Positions 11,459 through 24,206 of a DNA stretch of 64,000 bases are shown piece after piece. The stretch's first letter is position 1. Every line of letters starts with the position of its first letter. The position numbers and the translations under genes were made by a program. Source of the stretch: Trileptium ribeirensis (taxonomy: Eukaryota; Nematoda; Enoplea; Enoplida; Thoracostomopsidae); assembly GCA_030248225.1 (NCBI GenBank), contig JASANE010019293.1, positions 62,001 to 126,000 on the forward strand, in the 5' to 3' direction. The notes beneath the pieces were generated by a model. The model had not been told where the DNA came from, ran no database searches, and saw only the letters and a program-made list of their open reading frames with translations.

Positions 11459-12056
11459 TTTAGTTTGTACGATGCATTGTTATTCAAGTCCAATAGCTTT
11501 CGGAACAACAACAGGGCTATCTCATTGCTATTGTTTAGTTTGTACGATGCATTGTTATTCAAGTCCAATAGCTTTCGGAACAACAACAGGGCTATCTCAT
11601 TGCTATTGTTTAGTTTGTACGATGCATTGTTATTCAAGTCCAATAGCTTTCGGAACAACAACAGGGCTATCTCATTGCTATTGTTTAGTTTGTACGATGC
11701 ATTGTTATTCAAGTCCAATAGCTTTCGGAACAACAACAGGGCTATCTCATTGCTATTGTTTAGTTTGTACGATGCATTGTTATTCAAGTCCAATAGCTTT
11801 CGGAACAACAACAGGGCTATCTCATTGCTATTGTTTAGTTTGTACGATGCATTGTTATTCAAGTGCAATAGCTTTCGGAACAACAACAGGGCTATCTCAT
11901 TGCTATTGTTTAGTTTGTACGATGCATTGTTATTCAAGTCCAATAGCTTTCGGAACAACAACAGGGCTATCTCATTGCTATTGTTTAGTTTGTACGATGC
12001 ATTGTTATTCAAGTCCAATAGCTTTCGGAACAACAGGGCTACATATCTCATTGCTA
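11459..12056. repeat. Tandem array, eight copies of 75 bp
   Basis: The unit beginning tttagtttgtacgatgc repeats every 75 bp (11459, 11534, 11609, 11684, 11759, 11834, 11909, 11984). Copies are almost identical, with one C-to-G change in the sixth copy; the last copy loses three bases and degenerates. The period is divisible by three, so long frames stay open on both strands, a by-product of the periodicity. Confidence 0.95.
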
Positions 12057-12693
12057 TTTACTCAACACTGCAATAGTCATCTACAGACATGCTCAGAATT
12101 AAAAGTGAATTTTTTGCGACTCTTTCGCCAACGGTTAGCAAAAAATTAACCGCTGTTCAACTGGTATTCGCGGACCGTTCAGAATATGTCATGTCTGTGA
12201 CCATTTTTGTGTTCGCTTATTAACGAGCGTAACCGCAAACGAATCGTTCAACGTTGCTTTATACAGCAAGCAACGTTGCTTGAAATTCTACGTGTCAGAA
12301 ATGAGTACTGTCGGCTGGATAATTATTGCTCATTGAAGAGCTATTATTTTTTCGCGAACTGTTCGTGAACATTTCGCGAAAAATTTGTATTTAGTTACTG
12401 TACATATTTTTGAAGCGGATAGAGCGTAGCGGTGGTAGTTTTTTTCAAAGAGCGTATAACTGACCAATAAAACTATTTTTTGCCCGTATGTGTCACTCAT
12501 AGGCCATAACTGGATTCATTGATTTCGCAATTGTTTATCTGAGCCGTAGTGAAATGTAATAATTGTACGTTTAGCTTTGTTTTGCACTGCTCCAATGACT
12601 CCCTGCCCAAATTTTCGAAAATTGACACTACTGAAGACTTTCGTTTTGGTCATTTGGGTATCTCAACATTTTGCTGCTATTGTAATTTGGGAC

Positions 12694-13217
12694 TTTTCGG
12701 TTAGCCCCACGCCAGCCCGAAATTGATCAATTTTAAAGATACAGCGACCGTTCAACTCAGTTCGACGAGCTGGCTCAGCAAATATCCATTTCAGCCATTT
12801 TTATAACATTTTTTCGGTTCCCAAAATTTTCGAAATTTTTTCTCGATAAATGCATAACAATTATAAATATTGTGGCTCATGGGCTAAAGACTCAGGCTTA
12901 GACAAACGCTTAGGCTTAACTTTACATTTAGGATATTGCATAAATAGAAATAATTCTTTAACACATCTGACTGAGCTCGTCGAGGCGGTTCGAATGGCGT
13001 ATTAAATTGAGGATTTATCGAAGAAAAGTTTTTTCGAAAATTTTGGGTAGCATTGGGAGGGACCATTGGGAACCGAAAAATATGTTAAAAGAATTGTTGT
13101 AAAAAGGCCGAAATAGACATTTTTTGAACCAGCAGTCGAATGGTACTAAAATGATCACTGTCTTAAAAATTTACCAAATTCGGGCTGATGGGGTGGGGAG
13201 GAGGCTAACCGAAAAAA
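12694..13217. mobile_element. Fold-back (long inverted repeat) element
   Basis: The left arm from 'cttttcggttagccccacgc' pairs with the right arm ending 'gaggaggctaaccgaaaa'. Inner blocks also pair: 'ttttttcggttcccaaaatt' with 'aattttgggtagc...gggaaccgaaaaa', and the central 'cgataaatg' with 'atttatcg'. The arms are imperfect, so the structure is old. There is no coding region. It sits in MOLO1-like intron 2. Confidence 0.75.
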
Positions 13218-13470
13218 CCCTGTAATTCTTTGTCACAGACGCTGTTTTTGACTTGTGAGCAAGAGTTTAAAAATATCCTAGAGAAGTGAAATTTACCAAA
13301 TTTGGGCTGATGGGGTGCGAAGGAGGCTTACCGAAAAAACCCTGCAATTTTTTGTCACAGACGCCGTTTTTGACTTGTGAGCAAGAGTTTAAAAATATTT
13401 TAGAGAAGTGAAATTTACAAAATTTGGGCTGATAGGGTGGGGAGGAGGCTAACCGAAAAAATCTATTGAA
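13167..13470. repeat. About 2.5 tandem copies of a 122-bp unit
   Basis: The phrase 'tttgggctgatggggtg...gaggaggct(a/t)accgaaaaaaccctg' with 'tttgtcacagacgc(c/t)g' repeats at about 122-bp spacing. The unit overlaps the right arm of the fold-back element at 12694, suggesting the arm's outer part was amplified in tandem. Confidence 0.8.
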
Positions 13471-13739
13471 AGTTGTGATTTATAAACTCCAATTATTGTT
13501 GTCGTCTTTTTGTTCGCTGAAGGACGACTTAAAAGGTCCCATCGTATGTGCGGAACATGGTAATAATATAGCTTTATTGTAATGGTGGTGTAACAACTGT
13601 CTTTTTGGGATTTTGAAATAAGTTTAGGAAGCTGAATTATTGAGAACATCGAAACGTTCACTTATAATAAACTGACCAGGCTCAAGAAGTTACCCTTCGC
13701 TTTGCGGGCTAATTAGTACAATGTTACGCCTCGTTGCAG

Positions 13740-13912
13740 ATACGAAACAGTGAGAGACGACGACAGTGCCCTCAATCACAATACGATAAAGGTGATCAAT
13801 GACCCACAGCAAGACTACACTGAAGCACTTGCCACACACAACTGGAACTGGCAAAATCGCTTAACTAACATCGAAGAGCGTTGCCACAACACCATTGTCA
13901 TACTACTTTCAC
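13740..13912 (+). CDS. MOLO1-like protein, exon 3 of 4
   Basis: Bounded by 'cctcgttgcag' and TTTCAC|GTACGC. It supplies the last base of Arg111, residues 112-168 and the first base of Arg169. It includes a helix around DYTEALATHNW and the strand CHNTIVILLS. The cysteine followed by a hydrophobic strand and S-R-D-R, completed by exon 4, is the conserved second half of the TPM-like fold. Phases on both sides match exons 2 and 4 exactly, which is the main evidence. Confidence 0.87.
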
Positions 13913-14244
13913 GTACGCAGTAGCAATGCTTATTATTGTTTTGGCATAATAAGTTGTGCGTTTGCGGCCCTAATCAAAGCCAGGCTCGGTATTACAAACA
14001 CTAGGATTCCATTTGATGGCTAATCTTTGACTTGAACATTCCCACAAGTGGCTCCCCTCAACAGTCACAAGGGCGTGCGCCAGGTAAGACGTAAAGTTTT
14101 GTAATAACAAGCTCTTCATGTGTAAATTATTACTGATGTTTCGCTGGATCCACAATTCTAGGAGGGAGGGGCACTTGGGGAATTTTTAACACGAAAAAAT
14201 TATCCACCTGGTGCAATCGTATTGCACATACGTTGCATTATACT
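13913..14244 (+). other. MOLO1-like intron 3, left part
   Basis: No exon, repeat or RNA recognised. Confidence 0.4.
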
Positions 14245-14486
14245 CTGGCTAGTCCGAACCTCGGAAATTATAGCCGGGGGCACCCGGCTCACCTGCCAGG
14301 GGGGTGCCAGATTTTGCCGGGGGCCGAATTTTTTTACCCGATTTTGTCGCGTTTAGACGTTTATTTTTCTCAGCAGGGGGTTTTGACCCGGGGATACCCG
14401 AATTTTTGCCGGGAGTAGAAGCTGGGTGTATATCCGTTTTGCCTGGAGGCAACCGAACATGCCGCCCCAAACTTTGGACTAGCCAG
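14245..14486. mobile_element. Small inverted-repeat MITE
   Basis: Termini CTGGCTAGTCC and GGACTAGCCAG are perfect 11-bp inverted repeats enclosing G- and C-run-rich DNA ('gccgggggcacccgg', 'gacccggggatacccg'). No convincing target duplication was seen. It resembles the CTGGCCTGTCCACAG family in size and first four bases, but the sequence differs. It lies in intron 3 of the MOLO1-like gene. Confidence 0.7.
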
Positions 14487-15065
14487 ACACAGAGCGCTGC
14501 AGTAAACCAACACAATAGAATACATATACATAACATCATAATGAAGGCCTACAAGCAATGTTGTACGATATTGGCATAATCGAATCACGAAAACATGTGC
14601 GCGGAGAAATCGTTATCAGGAAAACACGAGAGTAAAAATAAAAAAATCTCTGTGGGATCCAAAACCTAGGTGGTCGGTTCACAAGCTTAGGGGTCAGAGC
14701 GAAGGATTAGGGGGTCGGTCTCCGCCTATGTAAAATACCCCTAACACTATGTCGAGATAAGTTCACACACACGCCACCAGCCTCACGTCTCTCAGTTACG
14801 GACAGGAATAAAAGCAGATTGTTCGCCAGTGAAACATGAAGTTTTAGTATCAACTTGATAATTTATTGATAAATGACCCCATCCATTGTACTTCTGGCCA
14901 CCATATTTACAAGTGAGACGAGTTGGATTTGGCATTCGAATTTCGAATACGTCTAACGGGATGTCAGTCAGGCGAAGCAGTTTTTTTATACAAAACCTTG
15001 TTTCCAGAAACAAAATCGCAATGTATAACTAAATTTAGATGGAATATAATTTTTTTCGGGTCCAG

Positions 15066-15370
15066 GCGACCGAAACCGGATTGTGGTCAGTGGTGGTTCT
15101 GAAACCCGGTACCGTTCCGACATGTTATCAATGGGACGCGACGCAAGCAACTACTACGTCAACCGCTTCTACGGTCGAGAAGACGGCAATTTTGTCGCAC
15201 TTCGCCGAGCCCTTGATCGATACTGGTCGCACGCGAGTTTGCAAAAATTTGCAGGCGGTGACGACTATTGGCGTCGACAAATTATTTCAATTGTCGCTAT
15301 TTGTATTGTTGCAGTTCTTAGTTTTGCGATGATTGGAATGATTTGCTATTTCGTGATATCGGACAAATAA
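15066..15370 (+). CDS. MOLO1-like protein, exon 4 of 4 with membrane anchor
   Basis: Acceptor 'ttcgggtccag'. It completes Arg169, continues DRNRIVVSGG and ends at TAA 15368. Residues 170-239 finish the luminal domain (Y-rich stretch, a GRE-DGN motif, and a helix ending RALDRYWSHASL). Residues about 241-264 are a single hydrophobic membrane helix preceded by two arginines, with only a few residues (ISDK) after it. This predicts a type I protein with the TPM-like domain outside the cell and an almost absent tail. Total length of 269 residues is normal for the family. Confidence 0.9.
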
Positions 15371-15371
15371 A
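15366..15371 (+). terminator. AATAAA overlapping the MOLO1-like stop codon
   Basis: The stop codon lies within AAATAAAA, so a canonical polyadenylation hexamer overlaps it. If used, the 3' UTR would be about 10-30 nt. A second AATAAA at 15936 is an alternative. Which is used cannot be told from sequence. Confidence 0.4.
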
Positions 15372-18300
15372 AACCAACAACAACAGATACTGGTGGCGAT
15401 TATCGAAGAACTAAATACTTGTACTTTAAGGTATGTACGCATTTCGTTACGACGAAAGAAAATGTTGAAAAAAGCCAAATCAACAAAACATTGTTATGTC
15501 ACAGAAGAACCTGGCGTCCCTGTTAAACGAAACCAACATTATAAGTACTTTAGGAAATTCTCCTTTGTAATTATTGTGATAGACACTTATTTGCTAACTT
15601 AGTTTAATCATTGTTTATGATGGCTTTTTTGGAAAACCATGACACTATTTTCACGATCATCGTAATTTAGACATGTCGAACATAATTTGCACCATATCGA
15701 TACTCCAGCTGTTTTGGAGAGTCCTCGTATAATGAATAGAAGTTTGTTCCAACCCCCTACCCTCAAACGCATGGGGTTACCCCCTCCCCACAAAAACCGG
15801 AAAGGAGGTTGGGATGACGTCAAAATGGATCACGGCATGCCTACTCAACGTGTATATACAGTGATGGTGAGAAAGAATGTCCTTACTCTTCCCATAAATC
15901 CATCATACGTTCTTATATCGTTTAGAAACACTGTAAATAAAATAGCTGCAATATAATATGGCCAAAAACAACATACTAGTAGGAACTTGTCTATGCCAAG
16001 ATTTTTATTTCTGAGCGTATTCTGCAATATAGGCAAAGCATAATATGCAATTAGTTACATAGAGCTCCTCCTGTTCAACCATATGAGCCCATGAACGCCC
16101 ATATGTCTGCACTGATTATGGAGATGTGGCCGTTTTCGTACATATATTTAGGGTTTCATGGGGCCGATTGGTAAAAACCGTTTTACGTAATCCAACAATA
16201 AAGAAGAGCTGGATGGAGCTTCATCCTCTCTACAAAATGAGCTTAAGATGAGTCAAATATTTTCATTGTTTACAGAGCTATGACCACTTTCTTGTATTTA
16301 GGGCTTCTTGAACATATATCTATCTTACTTAATAGCAGAAAATAGGGGATAGGTAACCACTGCAATACCGCGTTGCATGCGGCTACATAGAGCTTGTCTT
16401 GGTCTACAAAACTAGAAGCTCGGCCAACGCACGATTGCACAGCGAGCGGCATCACTGCGACCAAGCGACGGTAATAATCACAAATACGTTTTGCATCAAT
16501 CAAATTATCATTTTTGCCAGCCTTCATATTCACAGATTTAAAGAATTATACAATTAGGTTAAAACCCACAAAATAATGCATAGATCAATGAGTGTCCCTG
16601 GGATGCAGTATCATGCCAAAAAAGGGCAAATTGGTCACAGATAGTCAAATAAATCACTATTCATCGTTCTCAGCATCCTCGACAACCTTATTAATAACAG
16701 ACGCAATAAAATAAATATGACATTGCATTTAAAATAACAAAATCATACATGGTTTTAGGCCGGAGGGGGAGTTGTGGCAGTGGATACAGGGTCATTCAAA
16801 AAAGTTACACCGGTCACAGATGCATTCAAAAAAGTTACACCGGTCACAGATGCATTCAAATAAATCACTCCACTGTTTCAAGTGTCCCCGAAAACTTTAT
16901 TGTGACCATATAGTGCCAACTAACGATTATTTAAAAATATTATGGGTTAAGCTGGGTTCTTTTGGGATTGCTATCCGTAACAGTACATAGTATGAACATG
17001 TAAATTAGTTGAGTAAACAATAATTATTGCAAAAGGACATAGTGCTTTATAAGCTCAAATCAATCTGTGCACGATCAAATTAACTGTTTTTAATTTATAT
17101 TTTAAACACTGACTACAGTGGTCTACATAAATCTGGTATATTTATATAAATATGAAACGCGTCTTTGCTCAAATCAGAGACAATGCATTTCCCGCAGAGC
17201 GAAAAAAATATCCCTGTGTGTTGCGATTCAGTTGTGAGGCGGCACTGCTTGGCTACCTGCGAATTTTGCAATGAGACTATAACAACGTATTCTGGTGCGT
17301 TGCGCTTCAGTTGTGGGGCAGCACAGCTTGGCTGCCTGCGAGTTTTACAATATGACTATAATAAAAACGTATCCTGCGACGCCTAGTCTGTCATTCGCCA
17401 CCACGAGAGATATCGTACATAGCTACATATTAGTGTTGTCTAGGCACGTGTCTCACCAAGAAGTGCTGTAACAAACGACACGCTATCCTTATTTCCAACG
17501 GATGCAGAGTATTACCACAACTAGTCTCATTGAAATAATTTTGTTCTCAGGGCGACGTCAGGTTGATCACCTCTTGTCTTCGAAATCTTTATAAAATCTT
17601 CGAAAATGTTATTGTTCGAAATCGAATGAAAGTTCCATGCCATTTTTATTTACCATTATAATGACTGTGTGTCGTATACTATTTTACAGCCATTCAATCA
17701 AGATAATATTATATCGCGAAAAACTTTACAAACTTTTCATGTATTAAATATTACCAGTGTTGATATTATTAATTGTACAAATAAGTCCACAGAATTCAGA
17801 CTACAACCTGTACATTTAAATATATCGTTCCCTTATATTTAATTCTATATAATATTGGACGTCTCTATTCTGGATTCTGCTTTCTAATCCGTGAGTAAAT
17901 TTAAAGTGACCCCGCCAGCAATTCTATTCTGTCGTTACCGATATCGAATCGCAAACCCTTGTTACGAAAAACAGGCTTAATCTCATTCGGTTTTTCGCTA
18001 ACCGAAAATAGGCAAAATAAAATCCAAGGCCAAAAATCATACCATGTGTTCGAACAGAATTTTGGCGATTTTAATTTGCAGAAATTCTGTTTCCTAATGC
18101 ATTATCATTTTAATTTGGGTTATACAGTGTTCGCGAACAAATTCAATGCAAAAGTGACGTCACAATCAAATCGACAAATTTTCGTTCTCAAAAATATGGG
18201 CAATGGAAATTAAACACAAATTTTATTGGAACAATGCTACTGATAAAATTTTTTAGCTACTGAGTGAAAGTTTAGAAAAAACAGGTCAATTTTTTGTGTA

Positions 18301-18486
18301 CACTGTTAAGGACCTTTTTTTCCGCTGGGAGGGGTAAACAAAATTTTGCGCGAGACGATCAACCAATGGGAAGATCAAAAGCTTACCGGGGCGCCAACGT
18401 CGAGTCTTTCATTCTGAACCTTGGAGGACCAAAAATGCAGGAAGCAACAAATTTGGAAAGCCTGACATTGCTTAAATATTAGAGAT
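15372..18486. other. Intergenic, low-copy debris
   Basis: No gene recognised. It holds a 30-bp tandem duplication (cattcaaaaaagttacaccg..., 16793-16852) within a larger diverged duplication (about 16625-16900), and an imperfect tandem pair of about 77 bp at 17217-17390. The pair carries 'gcttggcta/tgcctgcga'. Confidence 0.5.
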
Positions 18487-19600
18487 CACTATCGTTTGTC
18501 GCGTGCACAGAACCACGCCTTTTGCGTACACAGCCAATGAGCCATCGATAGCATACGTCGACATGCTATATGTGGATATCACAATAAGTTGGAGCAAAGC
18601 TAACACCGGCAATAAGTTTCCCATGCCCCCAAACCCCCAAATGCAAGCTATCAGCAACGTAATAGGACGTAACAGTAAAATTAGGAATTTTATGTCCATG
18701 AACCATCATGGCGCTATACCCCGGTACCTATAGAACCATGGATCGCAGAGTAAAATCAACACCAGAAATGAGTTTGCCATGCCCGAAAACCTTCAAGTAA
18801 AACTTTTTAGCCGCCCAGGACGTCAGAACAAAGTTGCGAATTTTGGGTCGAGGAACCACGAGGGTGCCATACCTCAAACCCCATAACTCCCGAACCGGAG
18901 ACTTAATCGAAAAACAAAAAATAGGCATCAGCATTATTTATCGTTTTACTATGAAATAAAACATACCATAGAAAAAAATTCTAAAGTTAAGATACAAATA
19001 ACCTTGCTTTCGTGAAGGGCACTAAAATGAGGTGAAACACCCTTATTTTGACCCCTGGCCCCGAACCAAGGGGCGTCATACCCCAGTACCCATGGAACCA
19101 TTGGTCACAGAGCAAAACCAGCATCAGCAATGAGTTTTCCGTGCCCGAAAACCCCCATGTAAAATTTATCCGTAGCCCAAGACGTCAGAACAAATTTTTG
19201 GTCGAGGAACCATTAGGGCGCAATATCCCCGTATATACCTCAAACCCCATAAATCCAGAACCGCAGCCTTAATCGAAAAACAAAAAAGAGGCGTCGAAAT
19301 TTATCACTTTACTATGAAATAAAACCATCCAGAGAAAAAAGTTCGAAAGTTAAGATAAAAATAAACTTGCTTCCGTGAAGGGTACTAAAATGGGGTAAGA
19401 TGGGACAAAACCCACATTTTGACCCCCGACCCCGGAACCCGACCCCAAATCAAAAACCCTCGGAGATGTAAACGGTAAATCGATTATGCCGGTTCGAATG
19501 AGCTCAGGATCATGAAAATCGGTTAAGTCGTTCCAGAGTTATGGCCGATCACACACGGATGGAATTTAAAAGGTTTCACCCCTGCAACAAATTCAAAAGA
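18487..19600 (+). repeat. Interspersed repeat X, copy B
   Basis: Uninterrupted counterpart of 7371-9330, with at least three diverged internal sub-units (near 18600, 18760 and 19120) sharing 'aatgagtttgccatgcccga', 'ccaggacgtcagaacaaa' and 'gggtcgaggaacca'. It carries the empty-site sequence for the hAT copy at 7756. Class unknown; no reading frame of note. Confidence 0.8.
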
Positions 19601-22389
19601 CATGAAACCCGAACATCGATCCTGCAAAAATTAGCCGGAGCCGAAATAAGTAACTGGAACCCGAATTATGCCGGAACCTTAATTCTCGTTATGGCTGGAA
19701 TTTAAATAATGTTTTAAAACTTACCGCAACACACTTGGCAGGAGCTGATTTTGCACCAGTTGCATTTCTATTTTTCGACTCGCTCAACTGAAACAATAAA
19801 GCCGCATGAAGTATTTTTATTAAAGTTCCCAAAAATTGCGTCGAAATCGAAATTAAAACACAACTACATAGTCGGATGCAGAAGCGGAAGTAGAGAAATT
19901 GTCGTTAGTTGCTTGAAATAATAAAAACGGTGTGGAAAATGCGATCTGTTGAGCTGAACACAGATGTTATTATAAAATCTAAAAAGTCCGCAGACGAATG
20001 TTCAGCTAGCGTTAGTACAATTTCCAATTCTCCAACATAATGTTGGAGTATCTTCAACCCTACGCGTATGGTTAAAAGGCATAACCAACAAAATTGTGTA
20101 ACGTCAAACACCACCAAAATTACGCGAGTTTTGCAAACTTTATTTTCGCACAAAGGGTGTAACTCCAACCTCACGTGTTGTACACCTTTTCATGTTGCTA
20201 AATCGATGAAGATCTGGAGATACATCCTTTATGCGGAGAAATGATGTGTGATTTGGAGATACACCATTTATGCTGATGAAATGACGATTGGAGATACGCC
20301 AAACATAACTACAGCCGAGATGCGCGTGAAATTGCACATAAGGAGATCACATACATAAAAATATCATTTTTGCTAAAATTTGGAGATACAGCCTTTTTCC
20401 CTGCTATGGCCGTACAGTCACGGACAAAAGTAAGTACAAATGCGAAAATGCAATTTCAATGGCCCAGTGCAGACTGCGAGAATTGCGCTACAAAATGAAA
20501 CTTCGCAGCACGTTGTTCACACCAGTAACAATGCCATTGTCTACGAGACAGCTTCGTTATTCCACAACTCGAAAAGTGGAGTAAGAAACATTTATTGCCA
20601 GGATCATAATGTTTCCATCATGACGAAATTAGCAAAAGTTTCCATGGAATGCGGTATATTTTGACCAAATACGTGAAATCTTTGTATACACAGAAAAATC
20701 GACCAACATTAAAGATGTTTAGTATTTAACAGACGAGCAAAAGGTGATCGCAAAAATTAGTCCGATTGTGCAGATAATAACACATCAAATTCCTCAGAAA
20801 CCGTGCCACTAACATAAGTATTCAAGGCTAATTCCTGCATTGAAAGACGACAAATTGCCGATATGTATTACTATAAGATATTCGTGCGCTTAAAAATTTG
20901 AAAAAATTTTTTAGCAAAGTAAGGTTGTGTTATGTCTTTAGTATAAAATTATTAAATACGAAAACAAATAATTGGTTGAAATTCTCAGTGTTTGAGCGAC
21001 CCATACCATCCGGGCAACCGTGTGCAATAGCTACGTGCAGATTATTGGAAATCACGCAGTAGCGCCAATCGACTAAATATCAGCTTCTAGCGAGTATTAC
21101 GTTTGTTTAAACACGTTTACTACGAGCACCGATCAAAAACCATTTAAAACCTCCAAAACACAGATATTTTGGTAACAAAATTATTATTTCCTCAGCCGAT
21201 GGAAATGTGGCTGAGGTTAAACAGTATATCCATAATAATTTAAATTACTAAGCTATTTTAGTGAACGCGAAAAAGAGCTGTGATGTACGATCGGAATTTG
21301 CGTAGGGGCAGATTTCTCCACTTCGTATGGTTGTCCGCGTTCACCAAATGACATGCAGAATCGGACAGCTATGTTCGCGATCTATGTGTGTAATGTAGTA
21401 TACGAAAAAAAACGCGATTGGTAATAGCGTCTTTCCGTGTATGCGATGAGAAAAATGTATGCTATATCGCAAAATAGCCACAACGAACAACACCAACGTG
21501 TTGCTGTATCACATATCTTTGTTCGGATACACAAGGAAAATCGTTGTCTATGTGCATTCATCGCTTTTACGATTATGATCTGACTCGATAAAAACAACCC
21601 AAATGTACGCACCTAACGCGTTATAACCTCTCGGTTAATCTAATTGGCTCGAACTTCGCTCAGCCGTCTCGATTTTCGAGGATATACATAACTAAATAGT
21701 AAATAGTCTTGTACTATACGTGCAACGCAGTTAACAAGGATTTATCTCAAATATAAATTTAAAACCTATATTGTGATTTATTAATAGTAGTAAAAAATTT
21801 AATACCACGTACTAACGACGAAAAATTTGAGTCATAATTCCAAATTGAGTATGAGTGAATAGCGTCTCCGATTTCTTCACGAGTCTCGATGGCTTTCTTG
21901 ACCAGCCACTAAAATTACTTTCACCTCTCGATAAAATAATATTTATTTGTTTCAAAAAAGTTGTTTAAAGTGTTACGTACACATACGGTACGTATTGCGT
22001 ATATAAATCAACCATTACTGAAATATTTGCGCAGAACAGCTGCTTACATAACTATAATACTGTACAAAAATATTATATTCATTAGTATTATTATGTAACG
22101 CGCCAGTGCTGCATCAAACAAATATAGTGAACATTTTTTACAACTAACTTCGGGCGAAACTTCACTTATACATCGTAGTAACTTTCTAAAAAATTGATAG
22201 ACAGAAACGTGCTCCTAGCGAGCCGGAAAAAGGCAACCCCTGAATGCACACTCGAAAAAATAGTGATTCATAAATACATACGTTGCTTTATTGAAAAATG
22301 CTATTTCAATACTGCTTTTCAACAGATTTATATCATTGACGTTTAAATTAATTAAGTGTACACCTAAACCTGAAGTGAAGGTAACCTAA
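19601..22389. other. Intergenic, no gene recognised
   Basis: Holds an imperfect repeat of about 39 bp in three to four copies at 20205-20310 (g-a-t-n-t-g-g-a-g-a-t-a-c units). A + frame of 74 codons at 20440-20664 resembles no family I know and lacks convincing splice context. Confidence 0.4.
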
Positions 22390-22799
22390 ATGTAAAAAAA
22401 TGCCGAATATCCACAATGAACGGAAAAGCCGAAATCTAAACCATCAACCGGAGCTGTAATTTTAAAAATGAATCGGAGCGTGAGCCAATAAGACTATATA
22501 TAGCAAAAATAATGAAAAATGAAAAAAGGCACCACGGATTTAACATGACGTGTTAAAAATAACTTTTATATATTTAGCTTAATATAATGCGATGATACTA
22601 TTGCCTCTCTGGTACTTTAAAAAGGCTGAGGAGCGAACAATACTGTACTTATTTACACTCGGTCAGGACAGAAAAAATGCATTCCACTATATATCACTGT
22701 GTAAATCGGCCCAAATAATGCGCACGCAACTCATAGGGCGTTGACTAGAAAATTGAGCATTCATCGCCGTTTTTATGAATGTGAAACTAAATGTCAGAG
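22390..22799 (+). mobile_element. Old copy of the 1.1-kb hAT family, left part
   Basis: Diverged but colinear with copy 1: 'taacttttatatatttagctt', 'gcgatgatactattgcctctctgg', 'actttaaaaaggctgagga'. It is interrupted at 'tgtcagag' by the second hAT element and resumes at 24571. Confidence 0.7.
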
Positions 22800-23085
22800 C
22801 AGTGGCGTCAGCAGACTTTTTTCAGTGGGGGGGCAAAGCAGCGGCAGAAGAGTTAGGTGGGGTGGCAAGCATTAATGCCACTCTAAAATAAAACAGTTTG
22901 ATATTTTAGCTTATTTTACACCTCATACGTTCATACCTTCCTACAATACCTCCATAACTAACGCTATATATCACCATTACTGGACTTACGGTACATTATC
23001 ACTTATTTTATCGCTTATCTATGCACTTATCAAATTGTAAATTGTTAATAACGTGCTCATTGTTCTATCACTGATATTCAGAGGT

Positions 23086-24059
23086 TTAAATCAAAGCAAT
23101 TCGAATATTCTTATGTTGGGCTGCAAATTGATCTACAAATTCTTCGAGATTCAGCTTTTTAGCACGTTCATAATTGATCGCCAGTACGCCAAGATCACTA
23201 AGCTTCGTCGTTGACATAGTATTTCGGACGAAGGTCTTGATAAGTTTCATCGCTGAAAACGAGCGTTCAACCGAAGAAGTTGTAACAGGAAGGACGACTG
23301 ATATGACCGCGATCTTATAGAGTTCGAAAAACGCCATATTGTATGGTTCAAGGAGGTTCACGAAATCGATATTTGCTTTGAGATTCATATCGAAACGACC
23401 AAGCATCCGTTTAGCTTGATGAATTTCATGCGAAAGGTCTTCTGTATTACAAGAGTAATGTTCGGCCAGCGGAATAAGAGTTTTAAAATCCAAAAATTTT
23501 GGACTTCGGGGGTTCAAAGCTTGCACCCCATTCAAGATGTGGCAGTTCTCCCTGCAGAATCTGCGCTTGAGCTCTGACAGTAAGCAGTCGATTATCGGAA
23601 GATAAACCGAATTTCGAAATACCTCGGGACTACCATCTGTGCGGGCACCTACTGTTGACTCAACGAAAGCGGACGCAGCTTCCAAGTGCTTCGGCATTTG
23701 GCGTTTGCGCTTAGCTCGAACAGTGAAGTGGATCTGACAAGATTCTGCCAGCCCCTTCGCTTCTTGTACACATCGGTCAAAAGCTGCTTGCTCTCTGGCG
23801 CTTTCTAGATACCGTATGCATTCCGTGCTGAGATCTGAAGCTGCCGCCAGGTCGAGTTCAGTCGCTTGAAGACTCTTCGACAACGCAGAAGATCTGCCGA
23901 GTAGCTCACAAAACACTGTTAGTAGTATGAGAAATTTAGCGTCTATCATCCCACGGAGGCCTCGTGCCTCTATTGAGCGAGCAGCATTTCGTTCTTCGGA
24001 AAGCTCGTCCAATAAAGCGATGATGACGGAAATTCGATCACGAACTGATCTCGATCACT
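23086..24059 (-). pseudogene. hAT transposase, C-terminal part only
   Basis: An open frame of just over 300 codons ends at TAA 23086. The end contains the hAT dimerisation signature TTSSVERSFSAMKLIKT and then STTKLSDLGVLAIN, diagnostic of hAT transposases of the group related to zinc-finger MYM-type protein 1. The frame can be read back to a stop near 24059, and no ATG in the expected place begins it. The N-terminal zinc finger and RNase H-like catalytic part are missing because of the internal deletion. The surviving part is not frameshifted, so the deletion derivative looks fairly young. It would not be active alone. Confidence 0.93.
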
Positions 24060-24206
24060 AAGCGAAAATGTATACATGGGTCCTGTGATCAGAATCAGAG
24101 TCTGCCTTCGTGGCAGATAACACAGATAACTGCTTTTAAATCTGATAATCAGATAATCATTAAATAAGTGATAATATTATAATAAGATAATATTTTAATA
24201 ATTAAA

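Noticed and set aside
11336..12149. Three long frames on both strands in the 75-bp array, and a CRISPR-like look
   Set aside because: The periodicity produces open frames on both strands. Units are contiguous with no variable spacers, so it is a tandem repeat, not a CRISPR array.
12267..12282. 16-bp perfect palindrome CAAGCAACGTTGCTTG
   Set aside because: An isolated short palindrome in AT-rich DNA with no recurrence in the window.
15845..15956. Possible - strand exon reading FLNDIRTYDGFMGR between TTTACAG and GTAAGG
   Set aside because: Considered as a missing CCDC93 exon, but the sequence does not match the family and the phase (needs two bases) does not follow from exon 3.
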